64,000 nucleotides of DNA, from contig NC_073626.1 of assembly GCF_029407905.1 (NCBI RefSeq), positions 84,161,482-84,225,481 on the forward strand. Reading direction: 5' to 3'. Positions 12,101-21,660 of this stretch are shown here, in pieces. This DNA is from Bubalus kerabau (taxonomy: Eukaryota > Chordata > Mammalia > Artiodactyla > Bovidae). Position numbers and translations under genes: made by a program. Within the stretch, counting starts at the first letter, position 1. Each line of letters opens with the position of its first letter. Under the pieces are notes generated by a model. It had not been told where the DNA came from and searched no databases. It worked only from the letters and a program-made list of their open reading frames with translations.

Positions 12101-15100
12101 TTGTTGGACATGTTTTTCGCAGCAAAAGCCCTCATACCTTCCCAAAAGGCACTCAGGTGATTGCTCGCAACCAAGTTCGCCTTGCAGAAGTCTGGATGGA
12201 TGAATACAAGGAAATATTTTATAGGAGAAACACAGATGCAGCAAAAATTGTTAAACAAGTAAGTTAGAACTAACAATTAACAATAAAAATCCACAGCAAG
12301 TTCACATGTCCTTGGACTTGTTTGAGTCAACTCAAGTATAAAACATTTTTTAAGAAATTATTTTTGAAGCTGGTCTTTTTAACTCAAAAATATATAACTA
12401 ACTGATGCCAGTTTTCTCTCTCTACGCTCTCTCTCTTTTTTTTTTTTTTAAGTCAAATAAACTGCATTTAAAACCGGAGGCAATATATAGCAGAAACCAA
12501 TGCAATATTGTAAAGCAATTTCTTCCAATTAAAAATAAATAATTTTTTAAATTGAGGCATTCTACTTGATGTTACTTTTTTTTTTAACATGAAAGATATT
12601 TAGTTTTTGTGATTGCTTTGGTTCAATATTTTACTTAATGAAAATAAGATTAAGTGGAATTGCTTTCAACTGGTTTTAGGTGATGTGATTAACTCCTGAA
12701 TCAAGGTGCTAAGTGGCATTTTGAATTAGAGAGACAGTGTCAGATGTGGCAGAATGAACCAAGATATCAAGCTTTTTTGTTTCCAGTTCTGGCTCCACTA
12801 CTTTCTGGAAGGGTGATTTTGGCAAAGCCCTTTGAGACTATAAAATGGTCATGGTACTTTATAGGGTGATTGGCAGGTTGGCCAGACATGGAGTGTATGC
12901 TCCACCACATTTCTTCTCTCTCCTTCCCTGTCTTGATATAAAATACTTACCTGTCTCCCAAAACAGCTGTGAAATAAGGAAATAAGTACTAACAAATGCA
13001 TAGCACTATGGTTGTTATTGACCTGTCCTAGATAAAAGCTCTGTAGAATCATCATGCCTAATACATTTGGAATTGAGTCCCAACAGTTTCAATATTGGAT
13101 GTGGTAACTAAACTAGACAATTTAAGGACATGCTTTGGTAAATGGCATCCAATTCTTTGTAAGAAACCGTGCCAGTTTGTAAGGAAGTATATATTGGGAT
13201 TAAAGGACATCAACACCTCGGATGTCATAAAGATCTGGTCACCTCATTTGTCTTTTTCTCTGGTCTCTGGTATCTCCCTATAACATGTCAGTACCGAGCA
13301 AAATCAGAGCACTACTGGACTGGATTGCTAGCCCTTCACCCAGGGCCACAGACACAAGTGGGGTAGTTTGTATACTGTATAAGGTACTTGGCTAAACAGG
13401 CGAGTGGATACTACATACAGCTTATGATTTCTTGTCACCCACAAAGTGGCAAGTGACCCAGAAAACCCATTTTTACCTAGGGCAAATAGACATACATGAT
13501 AAAATATATAAGCTACCCAGAAGTCCTTTAGAGTTTCCTACTTTTTGCTAAGACCCCTCCCTGTGTTCAAAACATTGAAGTTGGCACAGAAAATATTTTT
13601 GTTAGTTGAACTGATAAGCTTGAGTATTTACTTTTACACATATCTAGGTACTCATAATTTTTCTTTAAAATTTTGCCTATATCAAATACCTTTTCAATTT
13701 AGAAGTGCTTTTAAAAAATATTTTCTTATTCCTTTCTAAATAAGATAAAGGGAAATAAAATACAGTTGATTAAAAACTTGACTTTTTCTACTAAAACATT
13801 GTTATTGTTAGGATATCATTAGGAGATATTGTTAGGAGTAAGCAGTACCCTTAAAACTAGAAAAAATATTCCTAAAGTATAAAAATTATTATTATCTTTG
13901 TGGTCTTGACTGGAGAAGAGATATAAATTACATGGTACATTGGCGCTGTTTCTCACACCTCACTTTATAGACCACTTTAGTGTATAAAACTAGGATACAT
14001 TTCGAATGTCCCCACTACCATTTTTTGCTTTCAGCATTTCATTTAGGATCTCTGTCCCATGTAAGAGGTTTGTGGCACAAAGGAAGAATAAAATAGCACA
14101 AGGTCAGCGCTGCAGTGGTCCTTGATTCTCTTTGAAGCCAGAAGTGAGCAGCCAGGCATACTCATTGCCTGAATGAATGGTGACTGTAGTTAAATTGCAT
14201 ATTACATTTTGGCCCAGCATTTTTTTTTTAAAGACCTAAATGTAAATACAAATAATAGCATTTGAAGTACTTCACCAGTGCTGTTTTAATTAAGCATTCC
14301 CCTTCATTTCTCATCTTCCTCCAGAAATCATTTGGTGATCTTTCAAAAAGATTTGAAATAAAGCACCGCCTTCAGTGTAAAAATTTTACGTGGTATCTGA
14401 ACAATATTTATCCAGAAGTGTATGTGCCAGACCTTAATCCTGTTATATCTGGATATGTGAGTATTTTCCTGTTCCTTTTTATTTGGTATATTCTTTGCCA
14501 CCAGTATTTATGTGGTTCAAAAAAAAATGCTGTAATACTTTCTGGTTTATTGCTTTTGAGATTTTTACATTAACACCACTTTCAGAAATTAGTTGAGAAA
14601 ATATATAAACCACGTAGATTTTTAAAAAATTTATAACTTGAAAATTTCCGTTTAGATTAAAAGTGTTGGTCAGCCTCTATGTCTGGATGTTGGAGAGAAT
14701 AACCAAGGAGGCAAACCATTGATTCTGTACACGTGTCATGGACTTGGGGGAAATCAGGTGAGCACTGCACGAAAAATCCTGCCTTCTTTTTAGTACCTGC
14801 AACCACAAGTAAGTTCTTGCATGTCTTTCAGAACCCATATATCAATTTCATGTTCAGGTAAACTGGTATGTGAAATACTTTTAGAGTAAGTTAGGCAATT
14901 AATATTGAAGTTGCAGAGTACTTTATTTTGATTTTCACTCTACCTCTGAAAACAGTTTGAGGTTGCTTACCCATTCAGTAGAAAGGCAAATGAGAATATA
15001 ATAGAATAATGCCATCTGAAATAAAAACAAAAACAAAACCAGGATCTTCTGTGTGAACCTTTAAGGTTGCATGACTATTAGCATGGTGATTTTGCTAAAT

Positions 15101-18100
15101 TATACATAAAGGCTATACTTTACTGGATTAGACAGCAAATAACATCATGTTCATACTGTACTTTTATGGGCCACAATATTATCTCAACAGATTTTTTAAA
15201 AAATATGTATGTTCTTGATTCTCCTTGATTGGTGACATCTTTGCTTGTTACTACCCTTTTCTCTGTTTTACTAATTAAGACTAAAATGTCATATGTCACT
15301 ATGGATAGAGAACATATTAAAATATTATTTCTAGGTTTTAGCTTTTCTAGCCTTTTACAAGTTAATTCCTGGAAGATTAGACTCTTTCTCTCCGTTGTTA
15401 ATTCAACAAATTCACTAAGTGACCCCTGCATACCAGGTACACTGCTGGGTTCAAGCAGTTTAGATTCCAGCTCCTTCAGGAAATCGCTGTTTCAAAACTG
15501 CCATTTACAGTCAGGATGGTAAGGTCTGGGATAAAGCTTTGAGTGCTCTGGGGGTATGGAGGAGGGCATCAGAATTAGGATGTCCATACATTTGCCTGGG
15601 AAAGGTGACATTTGGGAACATTTTTTGAAAGGTACACATAAGGGTTAGTGAAATAGCTGGTGGGAGTGAGAACAGATTGTCCTAAGGAGAGGAGCTGGTG
15701 TGTCTTTTGGGGGAGGGCAGGATTGCAAGTGTTTTGGTAGAGTCCAAGATGTGCATAGAGGATTTTCATGGTATTATTAATGAATACTCATGATGCCCTG
15801 TGTTAACAGGATGGAACTTTGATGATATCAGTTTTAAGAAGAAAGGGCCAGTTTATCTCCCGGTCCATATACTTCCATGTTTTTTTCTACTCAGCCTCAG
15901 TTTAATTCAGTTCCAATGCTTACTCATCCAAACCAATCAATCTACTTACTGAAGGTAGATGATGCTGATGCCCAAAAGCTATAGGTAGGGAATAAGATCC
16001 ATTGCTTGATGGTTAGATATAATTCTGAAATAGGATGGAGATACACACAGATATATACAGATTTACATGTATGTACATATACATAGATGTATGAGTATAT
16101 ATCTTCCTATTTTGAAATTTCCCTACACACCGTATTTTAAAAGAAAAAAATCATTATACAAATAGTTGCCTTTTTTTGAAAATAACACGGGACTATCCAA
16201 GTAAAAATTAAGGTTTAGAGCAATGAGAAATATTTCCTCATTTGTAAAAATCTTACCATTAAATGTGTGAGTGTGTGCTCAGTTGTGTCTGACTGCTTTG
16301 CAACTCCATGGACTGCAGCTGCCAGCCTCCTCTATCCATGGAATTTTCCAGGCGAGAATACTGAAGTGGGTTGCCATTTCCTTCTTCAGGGTACCTTCCC
16401 AATCTGGTGATCAACCCGCGTCTCTTAAGTCTCCTGCATTGGTAGGCAGGTTCTTTACCGCTAAGTGTAAATATTTATAAATTTATTTCAGGGTTCCTAT
16501 AGCATTACATCTATTTTACCATAAAAATTGAAGATATATTTTATACACTGTTCTATTTTTCTATCATTGCCATAAAGATATTTTTATAGTTCTGTCTCTA
16601 AAATAATTTTTAAATTATAAATATCATGGGGGCATCTTTTAGACATTTTGGAATGGTTAAATAATTCACATATTCTTTCAACAATTATTTGTTTGACAGT
16701 CTATAAAGTAAGTCACACCCTTATAGTAGTGAAGAAGACCAAGTCTCTGTCTTGTGAAGCTTGTATTCTAAAAGGAAAGGAAAAAAATAAATATGTAATT
16801 TTAGGTATAAATAAAAATAAGATAGGGTAGGGAAATTGTGTGTGTGTGTGTGGCGGGGAGGGGGGTGGTTAGTTATTTTCGGAGGTTCAGGAAGACCTCT
16901 TTGAGAAGGTGACCTTAGCCTAGAGGCCTGAAGGAGTTAGGAGAAGAACCATGTCCTAGGAAGAGAGCATCTTGGCAGAGGGACCCAAAGCCAGGCGCCC
17001 AGTGGCAGGTAAATGAAGCGGGCACAAAGCCAGTGTGGCTGGAGTAGAGTGGTCCAGGAAAAGAGGGTGGAAAATGAGGTCAGAGACATGGGTTAGGGGC
17101 CTGGTCATATAGGACTTTGCTGGCCACGTTAAGATCATGGATTTAATCCCAGTGTGACAGAAGCCATCTGAGGGTTTTGAGTGGAAGAATAATATTTTCT
17201 GGTTTATATTTTAAGAAGATAACTGGTTTCTATTGCCCTGACATGGTCATTGATTTTATTTTGATTTATTTCCTTTAAATGTTATTTTCAGTCAAGCACT
17301 GCATTTAAACTAGTTTAGGAATTGTGGTTCCTTGAGTGGTAGATGTTTCTGAGATATCATCTAACTCGGTCATTTCCTCAGGCTTCCTTCTACTCTCTCG
17401 ACAGATAATGATATTTTTTTGTAGCAGAAAACTCCATTGTAGTGGTATTTGAATATGCCAAGTGAAAATAAGTATTTTGATTATGTGAATAAATCGACTA
17501 AATACTGTTGTAGTGCAGAGTGCAGTTTAATCCATTACCACTTTGTTACACAAGCCCTTGCTTCTTCCCCTTTCTCTTCCGGTGCTTTTGTCCTGGTTCT
17601 AAGATAAAGTCTCTCCAGTGTTCTCAGCTAGCTAATTGCATCCTCTTTGGCTAAGTATCTTCAACTATTTTCCATTCCTTATAACTTCCCTTTTAATGTT
17701 TTTTTAAAAAACATTAGGAGTGAAGTAAAGTACTGGTCAGCCTTTCTCATCATCTTTGAGGTCCTAAAGTTTATCTTTTTTAAAGCACAGACAGAATGTT
17801 GTTTTCCTGATCTAAACCCATTTTCTTTCAATCTGAAGAAAGAAAGTCTTCCTTTCCATCTGAAGAGCTTTCGGTCTCCATCTGAAGAGCTATCAGTTAT
17901 AAAAATGACTGATATTATATTTGTGGAAGGAGATAAATTAAGCATGAGGCTAAGGCCAGGGGAACTCAAGATTAATTCAGCTAATGTTTGTGGAGTGCCT
18001 ACTCTAATACACGTAAAGGGTTTAGAACAGTCCCTGCCTAGCACATAATAAGGGCTCAATAAATATTAGTGCTAAGACTAATTACTTCCCTATTGAAAAT

Positions 18101-20663
18101 CAATTATGTTCACTCATTTTCTCTTTGGAATGTCAACATTATGAAATATTTGATTTATAATGGATGTCATTACTAGATACACTGCCTGACTTTGGTCTAC
18201 AGTGAAGTCAGCTAGCTACACCATAATTCTAATAGAGTGCTGTGGAAGTTGTCTCTGATGACTCTGCGAACCCTGAGGAGAGTGTAAGTTTGTGCACAGG
18301 ACAAGTTCAGGGAAAACTAAAGAAGGAAGGTAATATTGGAGTTGACTTTTGAAGCATCAAAGGGAGTTAGCTAGGCAGAAAAGCATCCAGGGAGGTATTC
18401 CAGGGAGAGCACTGTAAAGCAGTCTTGGAGTTGTGGATACACATGCCCTGCCTTGGTAGGATTGTGTGAAAGGAACAGTGCATAACTGGGACAGTGGTTG
18501 ATGTAAGATTGAAAGTGGAAGATTTCACAGACCAGTTAAGAAGTACGGGCTTTATCTTAGCAACAGTAGTGATTCACTTAAGCAGGGAACGTAAGGGATC
18601 AAATCTATGTTACAAAGACAAACCGGCAGCAGATTGGAGTGGAAGTTGGAGGCACATGTGGAGGTGTTCCAGTAGAGATTTTGAGTGCCTGAACAAGAGA
18701 AATGAGGGTGTGGAAGTAAGGATGGGTAGGATGGTAGCATCTGAGAGGAAGATTCAGGAAGACTAAGGAGCTAATTAATTGGATATGTGGAGAGAGAGAA
18801 GCATCAATAATAGTAACAACAGCTAAAAATGAATTGAATGCTTACTACATCCAGTTACTGGTCTAAATGTTTTATGCATATTAACCCATTTATAGTCATA
18901 ACCCTATGTGTGTACTTGTGTGCTAAGCAGTTTTAGTCGTGTCCAACTATTTATGACCCTATGGACTGTAGCCCACCAGACTCCTCTGTCTGTGGGATTT
19001 TCCAGGCAAGAATACTTGCCATGCCCTTTCCAGACCCAGAGATAGAACCATGTCTCTTACCTCTCCTGCATTGGAAGTTAAGTTCTTTGCCATTAGCGCC
19101 ACCTAGGAGCTATTAAATTACCTTTTACAGGCAAGGGAACTGAGGCATGAAAAACTGCCTTCCCCCCCCTTTTTTTTTGTCCATGGCATGAGGGTTGCAG
19201 GATCTTAATACCCCAGCCAGGGACTTAACCTGGGCCACTGCAGTGAAAGTGCCTAACCACTGTAACCACTGGACCATCAGGGAATTTCCAAGAGTACCAT
19301 GTTTAAATACTACTAGTTTAAATGAAAGTACTATTAATTGAGATGAATAAGAGGGAAGGAACACTTGGGGGGAGAAAAAGGAATGATGGGCTTGCTAAAA
19401 GTTTCCAGGCTCTTTTCTATGGCATACCTGTTCTAGCCTCCATCCTACCCGATAGCATCCAATTTCTGACATGGGGAGGAAGATAGTACCTTCTTAATTA
19501 AGTAACTATTGGTGATAGGCTGGAGAAAGGACATAATCTTTTCTGTTCCCCAAACTCAGTTTGTAATTATGATACCTATTGTTCAGTGAGTTGCTGATTT
19601 TTTTTTTTTTTTTTTTTGCTGACAGTTTTGCAACAAGGGTGCTTTTGTCAATAACAGCATTCTTCCTTTCACAGTACTTTGAATATTCTGCCCAACATGA
19701 AATTCGGCATAACATCCAGAAGGAATTATGTCTTCATGCTGCGCTAGGTGCTGTTCAGCTGAAGGCATGCGCCTACAAAGGTCACAAAACAGTTGCCACT
19801 GGAGAACAGATATGGGAGATCCAGAAGGTACCTCCGTGCAGTTAATTCACCCCTCTATATAATTATTCTGAGTAGCTCTATTGCTTATCTGGGAAAATAT
19901 ATGAAACAGTACATTAATGTTATCCATCAGAATTTCTTTGTCTTCGCTAACTTTGTCATTATGTATCTCTACCTTATGTTAAGAAAGAAGGTATCAATGA
20001 ATTAAACACTCTTAGAGCAGAATGGTTGTAAAATGTCTTAGAGCATGATTTATGCAGATCAGCTTTCTGTGGATTATTAATAATAGTTCGTATTTGTTTT
20101 TCTGGAGTTTCTTATAATGCTTCCTGTGACAGTCATACTTTTCTTACCTAAACTGATACTTTCCTTCTCAATTTTTCTACTTTTTCACGAATCTAGATTT
20201 GAGGGAATATGTGAAAGGTGGTTTTTTTCCCCCCGTTTTTAAGCTTAGCTGGAATCTTGCAATTCTTACCTGTACATTGTTTTGTGTAATGTTAGAACAT
20301 TTATATAGCACCTTCTTTGAATCGAATATCGGTGGCATTATAAATTGTGTTGCCTACACTAAAACCCAACAAGATTTGATCAAACATAGTAGATCTTAGA
20401 AAGATTAAAAGTTAAGAATGGTATATATTTATTCTGTTAAGTCTACCTTAAGCTTCCATGAGACCTTGAAGTGTTTTTATATTTCTCAGTTAACTCTGAG
20501 TCTTGAAACTTAATGTCTGTTTCATTTCTTTTTATTCTAGGACCAACTTCTGTATAATCCATTCTTTAAAATGTGCCTTTCAGCAAGTGGAGAGCATCCA
20601 AGCTTAGTGTCATGCAATCCATCAGACTCACTCCAAAAATGGATTTTTAACCAAAATGATTAA
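3027..20663 (+). CDS. GALNT3: GALNT3, polypeptide N-acetylgalactosaminyltransferase 3 (exons 3-11; C-terminal 461 residues)
   Basis: GALNT3 transfers GalNAc from UDP-GalNAc to Ser/Thr in the Golgi, starting mucin-type O-glycosylation; its best-known substrate is FGF23, which it protects from cleavage. Joined coding segments are 3027-3199, 7835-7984, 9668-9902, 10505-10622, 12058-12258, 14325-14456, 14656-14757, 19675-19827 and 20541-20663. They total 1387 nt in one open frame and end in TAA. The human protein has 633 residues, so 515 nt of coding sequence lie upstream of the window. By that numbering the window covers residues 172-633: GT-A catalytic domain with the DAH metal motif (277-279), a WGGEN motif (387-391), a GHVF histidine (415), and a ricin B-type lectin domain from about 505 to 633. 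Human residue and exon numbers are from general knowledge. No break is seen, so the gene looks functional. Confidence 0.98.
3445..3795 (+). repeat. MIR SINE, old and interrupted
   Basis: The core resembles the MIR consensus: AGCTATGCAACTTGGGCAAGTTACTTAACC, then CTGTAAAATGGGG, and after a gap of about 110 bp a GGTTGTTTTAAAGATTAGATGA tail. Confidence 0.75.
4080..4190 (+). repeat. Degenerate MIR-like sequence
   Basis: AAATTCCAGCTTTTTGG, then CAGTTTCCTTATCCATAGAATG, resembles a decayed MIR core. Confidence 0.4.
4219..4442 (+). mobile_element. Bov-tA SINE
   Basis: A tRNA-Glu-like head (GGTGGCGCAGATGGTAAAGA, then a CCTGGGTTTGACCC box) is followed by the BOV-A body (CCACTCCAGTATTCTTGCC, ATGGGGTCGCACAGAGTC) and an AGCAGCAGCAG tail. 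Confidence 0.92.
5899..6114 (-). mobile_element. Bov-tA SINE inserted in a MIR
   Basis: Minus-strand copy ending in GAGCCACCAGGAAAGCCC. An 11-bp target-site duplication, ATGTGCTAGTT, flanks it at 5888-5898 and 6115-6125. The older MIR continues on the right. Confidence 0.92.
6126..6320 (-). repeat. MIR SINE (host of the Bov-tA at 5899)
   Basis: In reverse orientation it shows CCTATGAGGGTAAATCCTATTATTCTC, then ACTTGCCTAAGTTCACGTAGC, the MIR core in antisense. A short part may lie left of the Bov-tA. Confidence 0.7.
7835..7984 (+). CDS. GALNT3: GALNT3 exon 4 (residues 230-280)
   Basis: The exon encodes EYLHDKLEEY through LTFLDAHC. It ends just after the DAH motif (277-279), whose Asp and His bind the catalytic Mn2+ in this family. 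The preceding ERKGLITARLLGA helix is also family-typical. The acceptor is TCTCTTACAG (7825-7834), the donor GTAAGT (7985-7990). Cys280 is split across the junction (T | GT). Confidence 0.97.
7985..9667 (+). other. GALNT3: GALNT3 intron 4
   Basis: The intron holds a truncated minus-strand BOV-A-type SINE (9235-9322) and an A-run just before exon 5 (9607-9623). Nothing else is recognisable. Confidence 0.85.
9235..9322 (-). mobile_element. Truncated BOV-A-type SINE
   Basis: It reads TGCTGCTAAGTCACTTCAG, then GACCCCATAGACGGCAGCCC and AGGCTCCCCCGTCC, the antisense BOV-A2 3' half. Confidence 0.88.
9668..9902 (+). CDS. GALNT3: GALNT3 exon 5 (residues 280-358)
   Basis: The exon encodes ECFYGWLEPLL through DETYPIK. 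It includes NRGNFDWSLSFGW, part of the conserved catalytic core. An N-glycosylation sequon NYT (Asn297) follows IAE. The acceptor is CTTTCCAG (9660-9667), the donor GTAAGA (9903-9908). At 235 nt it is the largest coding exon in the window. Confidence 0.97.
9903..10504 (+). other. GALNT3: GALNT3 intron 5
   Basis: A 602-nt intron with one + strand BOV-A-type SINE (10112-10238). Confidence 0.9.
10112..10238 (+). mobile_element. BOV-A-type SINE
   Basis: CCCCACTCCAGTACTCTTGCC through GAGTCGGACACGACTGAAG and an AGCAGCAGCAGCA tail. It is opposite in orientation to the copy in intron 4. Confidence 0.9.
10505..10622 (+). CDS. GALNT3: GALNT3 exon 6 (residues 358-397)
   Basis: The exon encodes TPTFAGGLFSIS, the start of the Gal/GalNAc-T subdomain, through EEMEIWGGENIEMSFR. 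WGGEN (387-391) is the strongly conserved motif of this subdomain and lies near the acceptor site. The acceptor is TTTTTCAG (10497-10504), the donor GTAAGT (10623-10628). All key residues are intact. Confidence 0.97.
10623..12057 (+). other. GALNT3: GALNT3 intron 6
   Basis: No young repeat is seen. A degenerate MIR-like stretch lies at about 11150-11270 and an A-run at 11745-11759. Confidence 0.85.
11150..11270 (+). repeat. Degenerate MIR-like sequence
   Basis: AGTCCTGAGTTTTGGCTCTGG resembles the middle of MIR. The match is weak. Confidence 0.35.
12058..12258 (+). CDS. GALNT3: GALNT3 exon 7 (residues 398-464)
   Basis: The exon encodes [21 protein letters not shown] through DAAKIVKQ. His415 in VVGHVFR is the third expected Mn2+ ligand. 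The HTFPKGTQ stretch forms part of the flexible catalytic loop region, and NQVRLAEVWMDEY is typical of the family. The exon is 67 whole codons, in phase 0 at both ends. The acceptor is AATTATCAG (12049-12057), the donor GTAAGT (12259-12264). Confidence 0.97.
12476..12545 (+). repeat. Bovine-type L1 3'-terminal fragment
   Basis: CCAATGCAATATTGTAAAGC followed by CTTCCAATTAAAAATAAATAA is the usual end of bovine L1 3' UTRs. Confidence 0.7.
12745..12870 (+). repeat. MIR-like sequence
   Basis: TTCCAGTTCTGGCTCCACTAC, then CCTTTGAGACTATAAAATGG, fits a decayed MIR. Confidence 0.5.
14325..14456 (+). CDS. GALNT3: GALNT3 exon 8 (residues 465-508)
   Basis: The exon encodes KSFGDLSKRFEIKHRLQCKNFTWYLNNIYPEVYVPDLNP and onward: the end of the catalytic domain and the linker to the lectin domain. 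NFT (Asn484) is an N-glycosylation sequon. It is 44 whole codons, in phase 0. The acceptor is CTTCCTCCAG (14315-14324), the donor GTGAGT (14457-14462). Confidence 0.97.
14656..14757 (+). CDS. GALNT3: GALNT3 exon 9 (residues 509-542, lectin alpha repeat)
   Basis: The exon encodes IKSVGQPLCLDVGENNQGG and then PLILYTCHGLGGNQ, the alpha repeat of the ricin B-type lectin domain. It carries the CLD motif (517-519) and a partner cysteine (535). This domain binds existing GalNAc and steers follow-up glycosylation. It is 34 whole codons. The acceptor is CCGTTTAG (14648-14655), the donor GTGAGC (14758-14763). Intron 8 before it is only 199 nt. Confidence 0.97.
16268..16465 (-). mobile_element. Bov-tA SINE
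   Basis: Antisense BOV-A body (TTTGCAACTCCATGGACTGC, CCAGGCGAGAATACTGAAG) followed by the antisense tRNA-like head (CTCCTGCATTGGTAGGCAGG). Confidence 0.9.
16660..17230 (+). repeat. Ancient mammalian interspersed repeat, family not assigned
   Basis: Phrases such as CACAAAGCCAGTGTGGCTGG, GAAAATGAGGTCAGAGACA and CATCTGAGGGTTTTGAGTGG recur widely in mammalian introns as one old repeat type. I cannot name the family with confidence. Confidence 0.55.
16837..16852. repeat. Short (TG)n microsatellite
   Basis: An uninterrupted TG run of about eight units. Confidence 0.9.
17980..18775 (+). repeat. Ancient mammalian interspersed repeat, second copy in intron 9
   Basis: It begins with a MIR-like end (GCACATAATAAGGGCTCAAT) and continues with TATTCCAGGGAGAGCACTG and GCAGCAGATTGGAGTGGAAG, apparently the same old repeat type as at 16660. 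The family is unassigned. Confidence 0.45.
18826..19165 (-). repeat. MIR interrupted by a Bov-tA
   Basis: Antisense MIR at 18826-18913 (CTTACTACATCCAGTTACTGG, TTAACCCATTTATAGTCA) resumes at 19112-19165 (CTTTTACAGGCAAGGGAACTGAGGC). The middle is the SINE listed next. Confidence 0.65.
18914..19111 (-). mobile_element. Bov-tA SINE
   Basis: Antisense copy: TTTTAGTCGTGTCCAACTAT, ACTGTAGCCCACCAGACTCC, CTCCTGCATTGGAAGTTAAG, then AGCGCCACCTAGGAG. Confidence 0.9.
19168..19291 (-). mobile_element. CHR-type SINE
   Basis: Antisense tRNA-derived head: GGATCTTAATACCCCAGCC, CACTGCAGTGAAAGTGC, then CCACTGGACCATCAGGGAA. Confidence 0.8.
19598..19617. repeat. T-run upstream of exon 10
   Basis: About 20 consecutive T lie 57 nt before the exon 10 acceptor, in front of the real polypyrimidine tract. 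Confidence 0.95.
19675..19827 (+). CDS. GALNT3: GALNT3 exon 10 (residues 543-593, lectin beta repeat)
   Basis: The exon encodes YFEYSAQHEIRHNIQKELCLHAALGAV and then KACAYKGHKTVATGEQIWEIQK, the lectin beta repeat with its QxW-type motif QIW (587-589) and cysteines 561 and 574. It is 51 whole codons. The acceptor is CTTTCACAG (19666-19674), the donor GTACCT (19828-19833), which is weaker than the other donors here. A long T-run lies 57 nt upstream. Confidence 0.96.
19828..20540 (+). other. GALNT3: GALNT3 intron 10
   Basis: A 713-nt intron with no recognisable repeat. Confidence 0.9.
20541..20663 (+). CDS. GALNT3: GALNT3 exon 11 coding part (residues 594-633 and stop)
   Basis: The terminal coding segment encodes DQLLYNPFFKMCLSASGEHP, then the lectin gamma repeat with cysteines 605 and 618 and the QKW motif (625-627), ending NQND then TAA (20661-20663). 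The acceptor is TTTATTCTAG (20531-20540). The length gives a full C-terminus compared with the human protein. Confidence 0.97.
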   Translation, partial: DQLLYNPFFKMCLSASGEHPSLVSCNPSDSLQKWIFNQND

Positions 20664-21231
20664 GTGTTCCTTAAAATTAAGGAGTTGAAAAAGGAGATAT
20701 TCTTTCTCATAAAACTGTGACTAGGCATACACTGTAGTTTTTGAAAATTATGCAAAAGCAGCTAATTGTAACTTATTCCAAGTGCATTTTTTTCTTATTT
20801 ATATCTTAAAATGTCTATGTAGCACTGCTACAGAAATCCCTTAAGTTTCCATTTCAAAGCACAATAACTAGTAATACCAAAGACTATTTTGAAATGTCCA
20901 GATGTAGAGGAAGAGAAGTTTACAGTATGATGAAAATAATTTTTCCAGTAAAGTGATGTTTGTGTGCTTTGTACACTTGAGAATTTGCATAGTTACATTC
21001 ACACACTCACAATTTAAAATATTTCTTCTAGTTTTTTGGGGGGAGGGAGAAAGATTTGATACTGTATTTTTTTAACATAGAAATGGATCAATGAAGGTCA
21101 AAAGTTGGCCTTTGTGTAAAACCAGGAAATTTTTTATAGATCTAGAATTTATTATATAAAAATGCAGGTAAACATTTTTTTTTTTTTTGCATTTTGTTAA
21201 CTTACCTGTCAAATGTTTCCTTAAACATGAA

Positions 21232-21241
21232 ATTAAATAAA
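21232..21241 (+). terminator. GALNT3: Alternative poly(A) signal cluster (ATTAAA/AATAAA)
   Basis: Overlapping ATTAAA (21232-21237) and AATAAA (21236-21241) lie about 570 nt after the stop codon. They could give a shorter 3' UTR. Confidence 0.4.
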
Positions 21242-21634
21242 TAAGGAGAAGACTATTTTTAACACTTCAATTTCTTTGCAAATTTAAACATATATTTTAG
21301 TCTGAAGTCTACTTGATTTGAAACACTGAAGTCTTCCTTAAAAGACTTTTTAAAAAGTAACTATACTGTGTGTTTTCCCAAAGAAATTAAAAACAACAAC
21401 AACAACAAAAAACCCCCTCTAAGTTGCTCTATGTTAAAAAGGTGTCTTTTTCCTTTCTGTTAGTGTTTTTTTCCTACCAAAATTCACTAATCTTGAATGT
21501 TTATGAAATTGAGTTTCAGATGCAGAATACTTGACTCCTTTAAAGTTAAATTTTGTTTGTTACCGATTCAGTTGTAGATTGTCTTTGCAATGAAAATTTT
21601 CACCAAAAACCTTATTTCTATCTATGGAAAATAC

Positions 21635-21640
21635 AATAAA
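21635..21640 (+). terminator. GALNT3: Poly(A) signal AATAAA, probable distal GALNT3 site
   Basis: A canonical hexamer lies about 970 nt past the stop codon. It is followed by T-rich sequence (ATTTTTATCACTATTATAAA) and then GATTTGATTTCAG-type sequence. Confidence 0.7.
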
Positions 21641-21660
21641 ACCAATTTTTATCACTATTA

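Larger units (their letters stand above)
12259..14324 (+). other. GALNT3: GALNT3 intron 7
   Basis: The intron contains a short bovine-type L1 3' end (12476-12545) and a MIR-like stretch (about 12745-12870). The rest is unremarkable AT-rich sequence. Confidence 0.85.
14758..19674 (+). other. GALNT3: GALNT3 intron 9
   Basis: This is the largest intron fully inside the window (4.9 kb). It holds two Bov-tA SINEs on the minus strand, a CHR SINE on the minus strand, a MIR that they interrupt, two stretches of one ancient mammalian repeat, a short TG run and a T-run next to exon 10. Confidence 0.85.
20664..21660 (+). other. GALNT3: GALNT3 3' UTR
   Basis: The region runs from the stop codon to about 20 nt past the AATAAA at 21635-21640. 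It has no ruminant SINE or LINE insertion, which suits a retained 3' UTR. It contains a T-run (21177-21188) and an AAC-rich run near 21390. The exact cleavage site cannot be read from sequence. Confidence 0.8.

Noticed and set aside
17647..18059. Overlapping open frames of 133 (+) and 126 (-) codons in GALNT3 intron 9
   Set aside because: They run into ancient repeat sequence on both strands, have no recognisable domain and no splice context. They look like chance frames.
19583..19768. Minus-strand frames with a lysine run
   Set aside because: The lysines come from the T-run before GALNT3 exon 10, and the rest is antisense to the exon.
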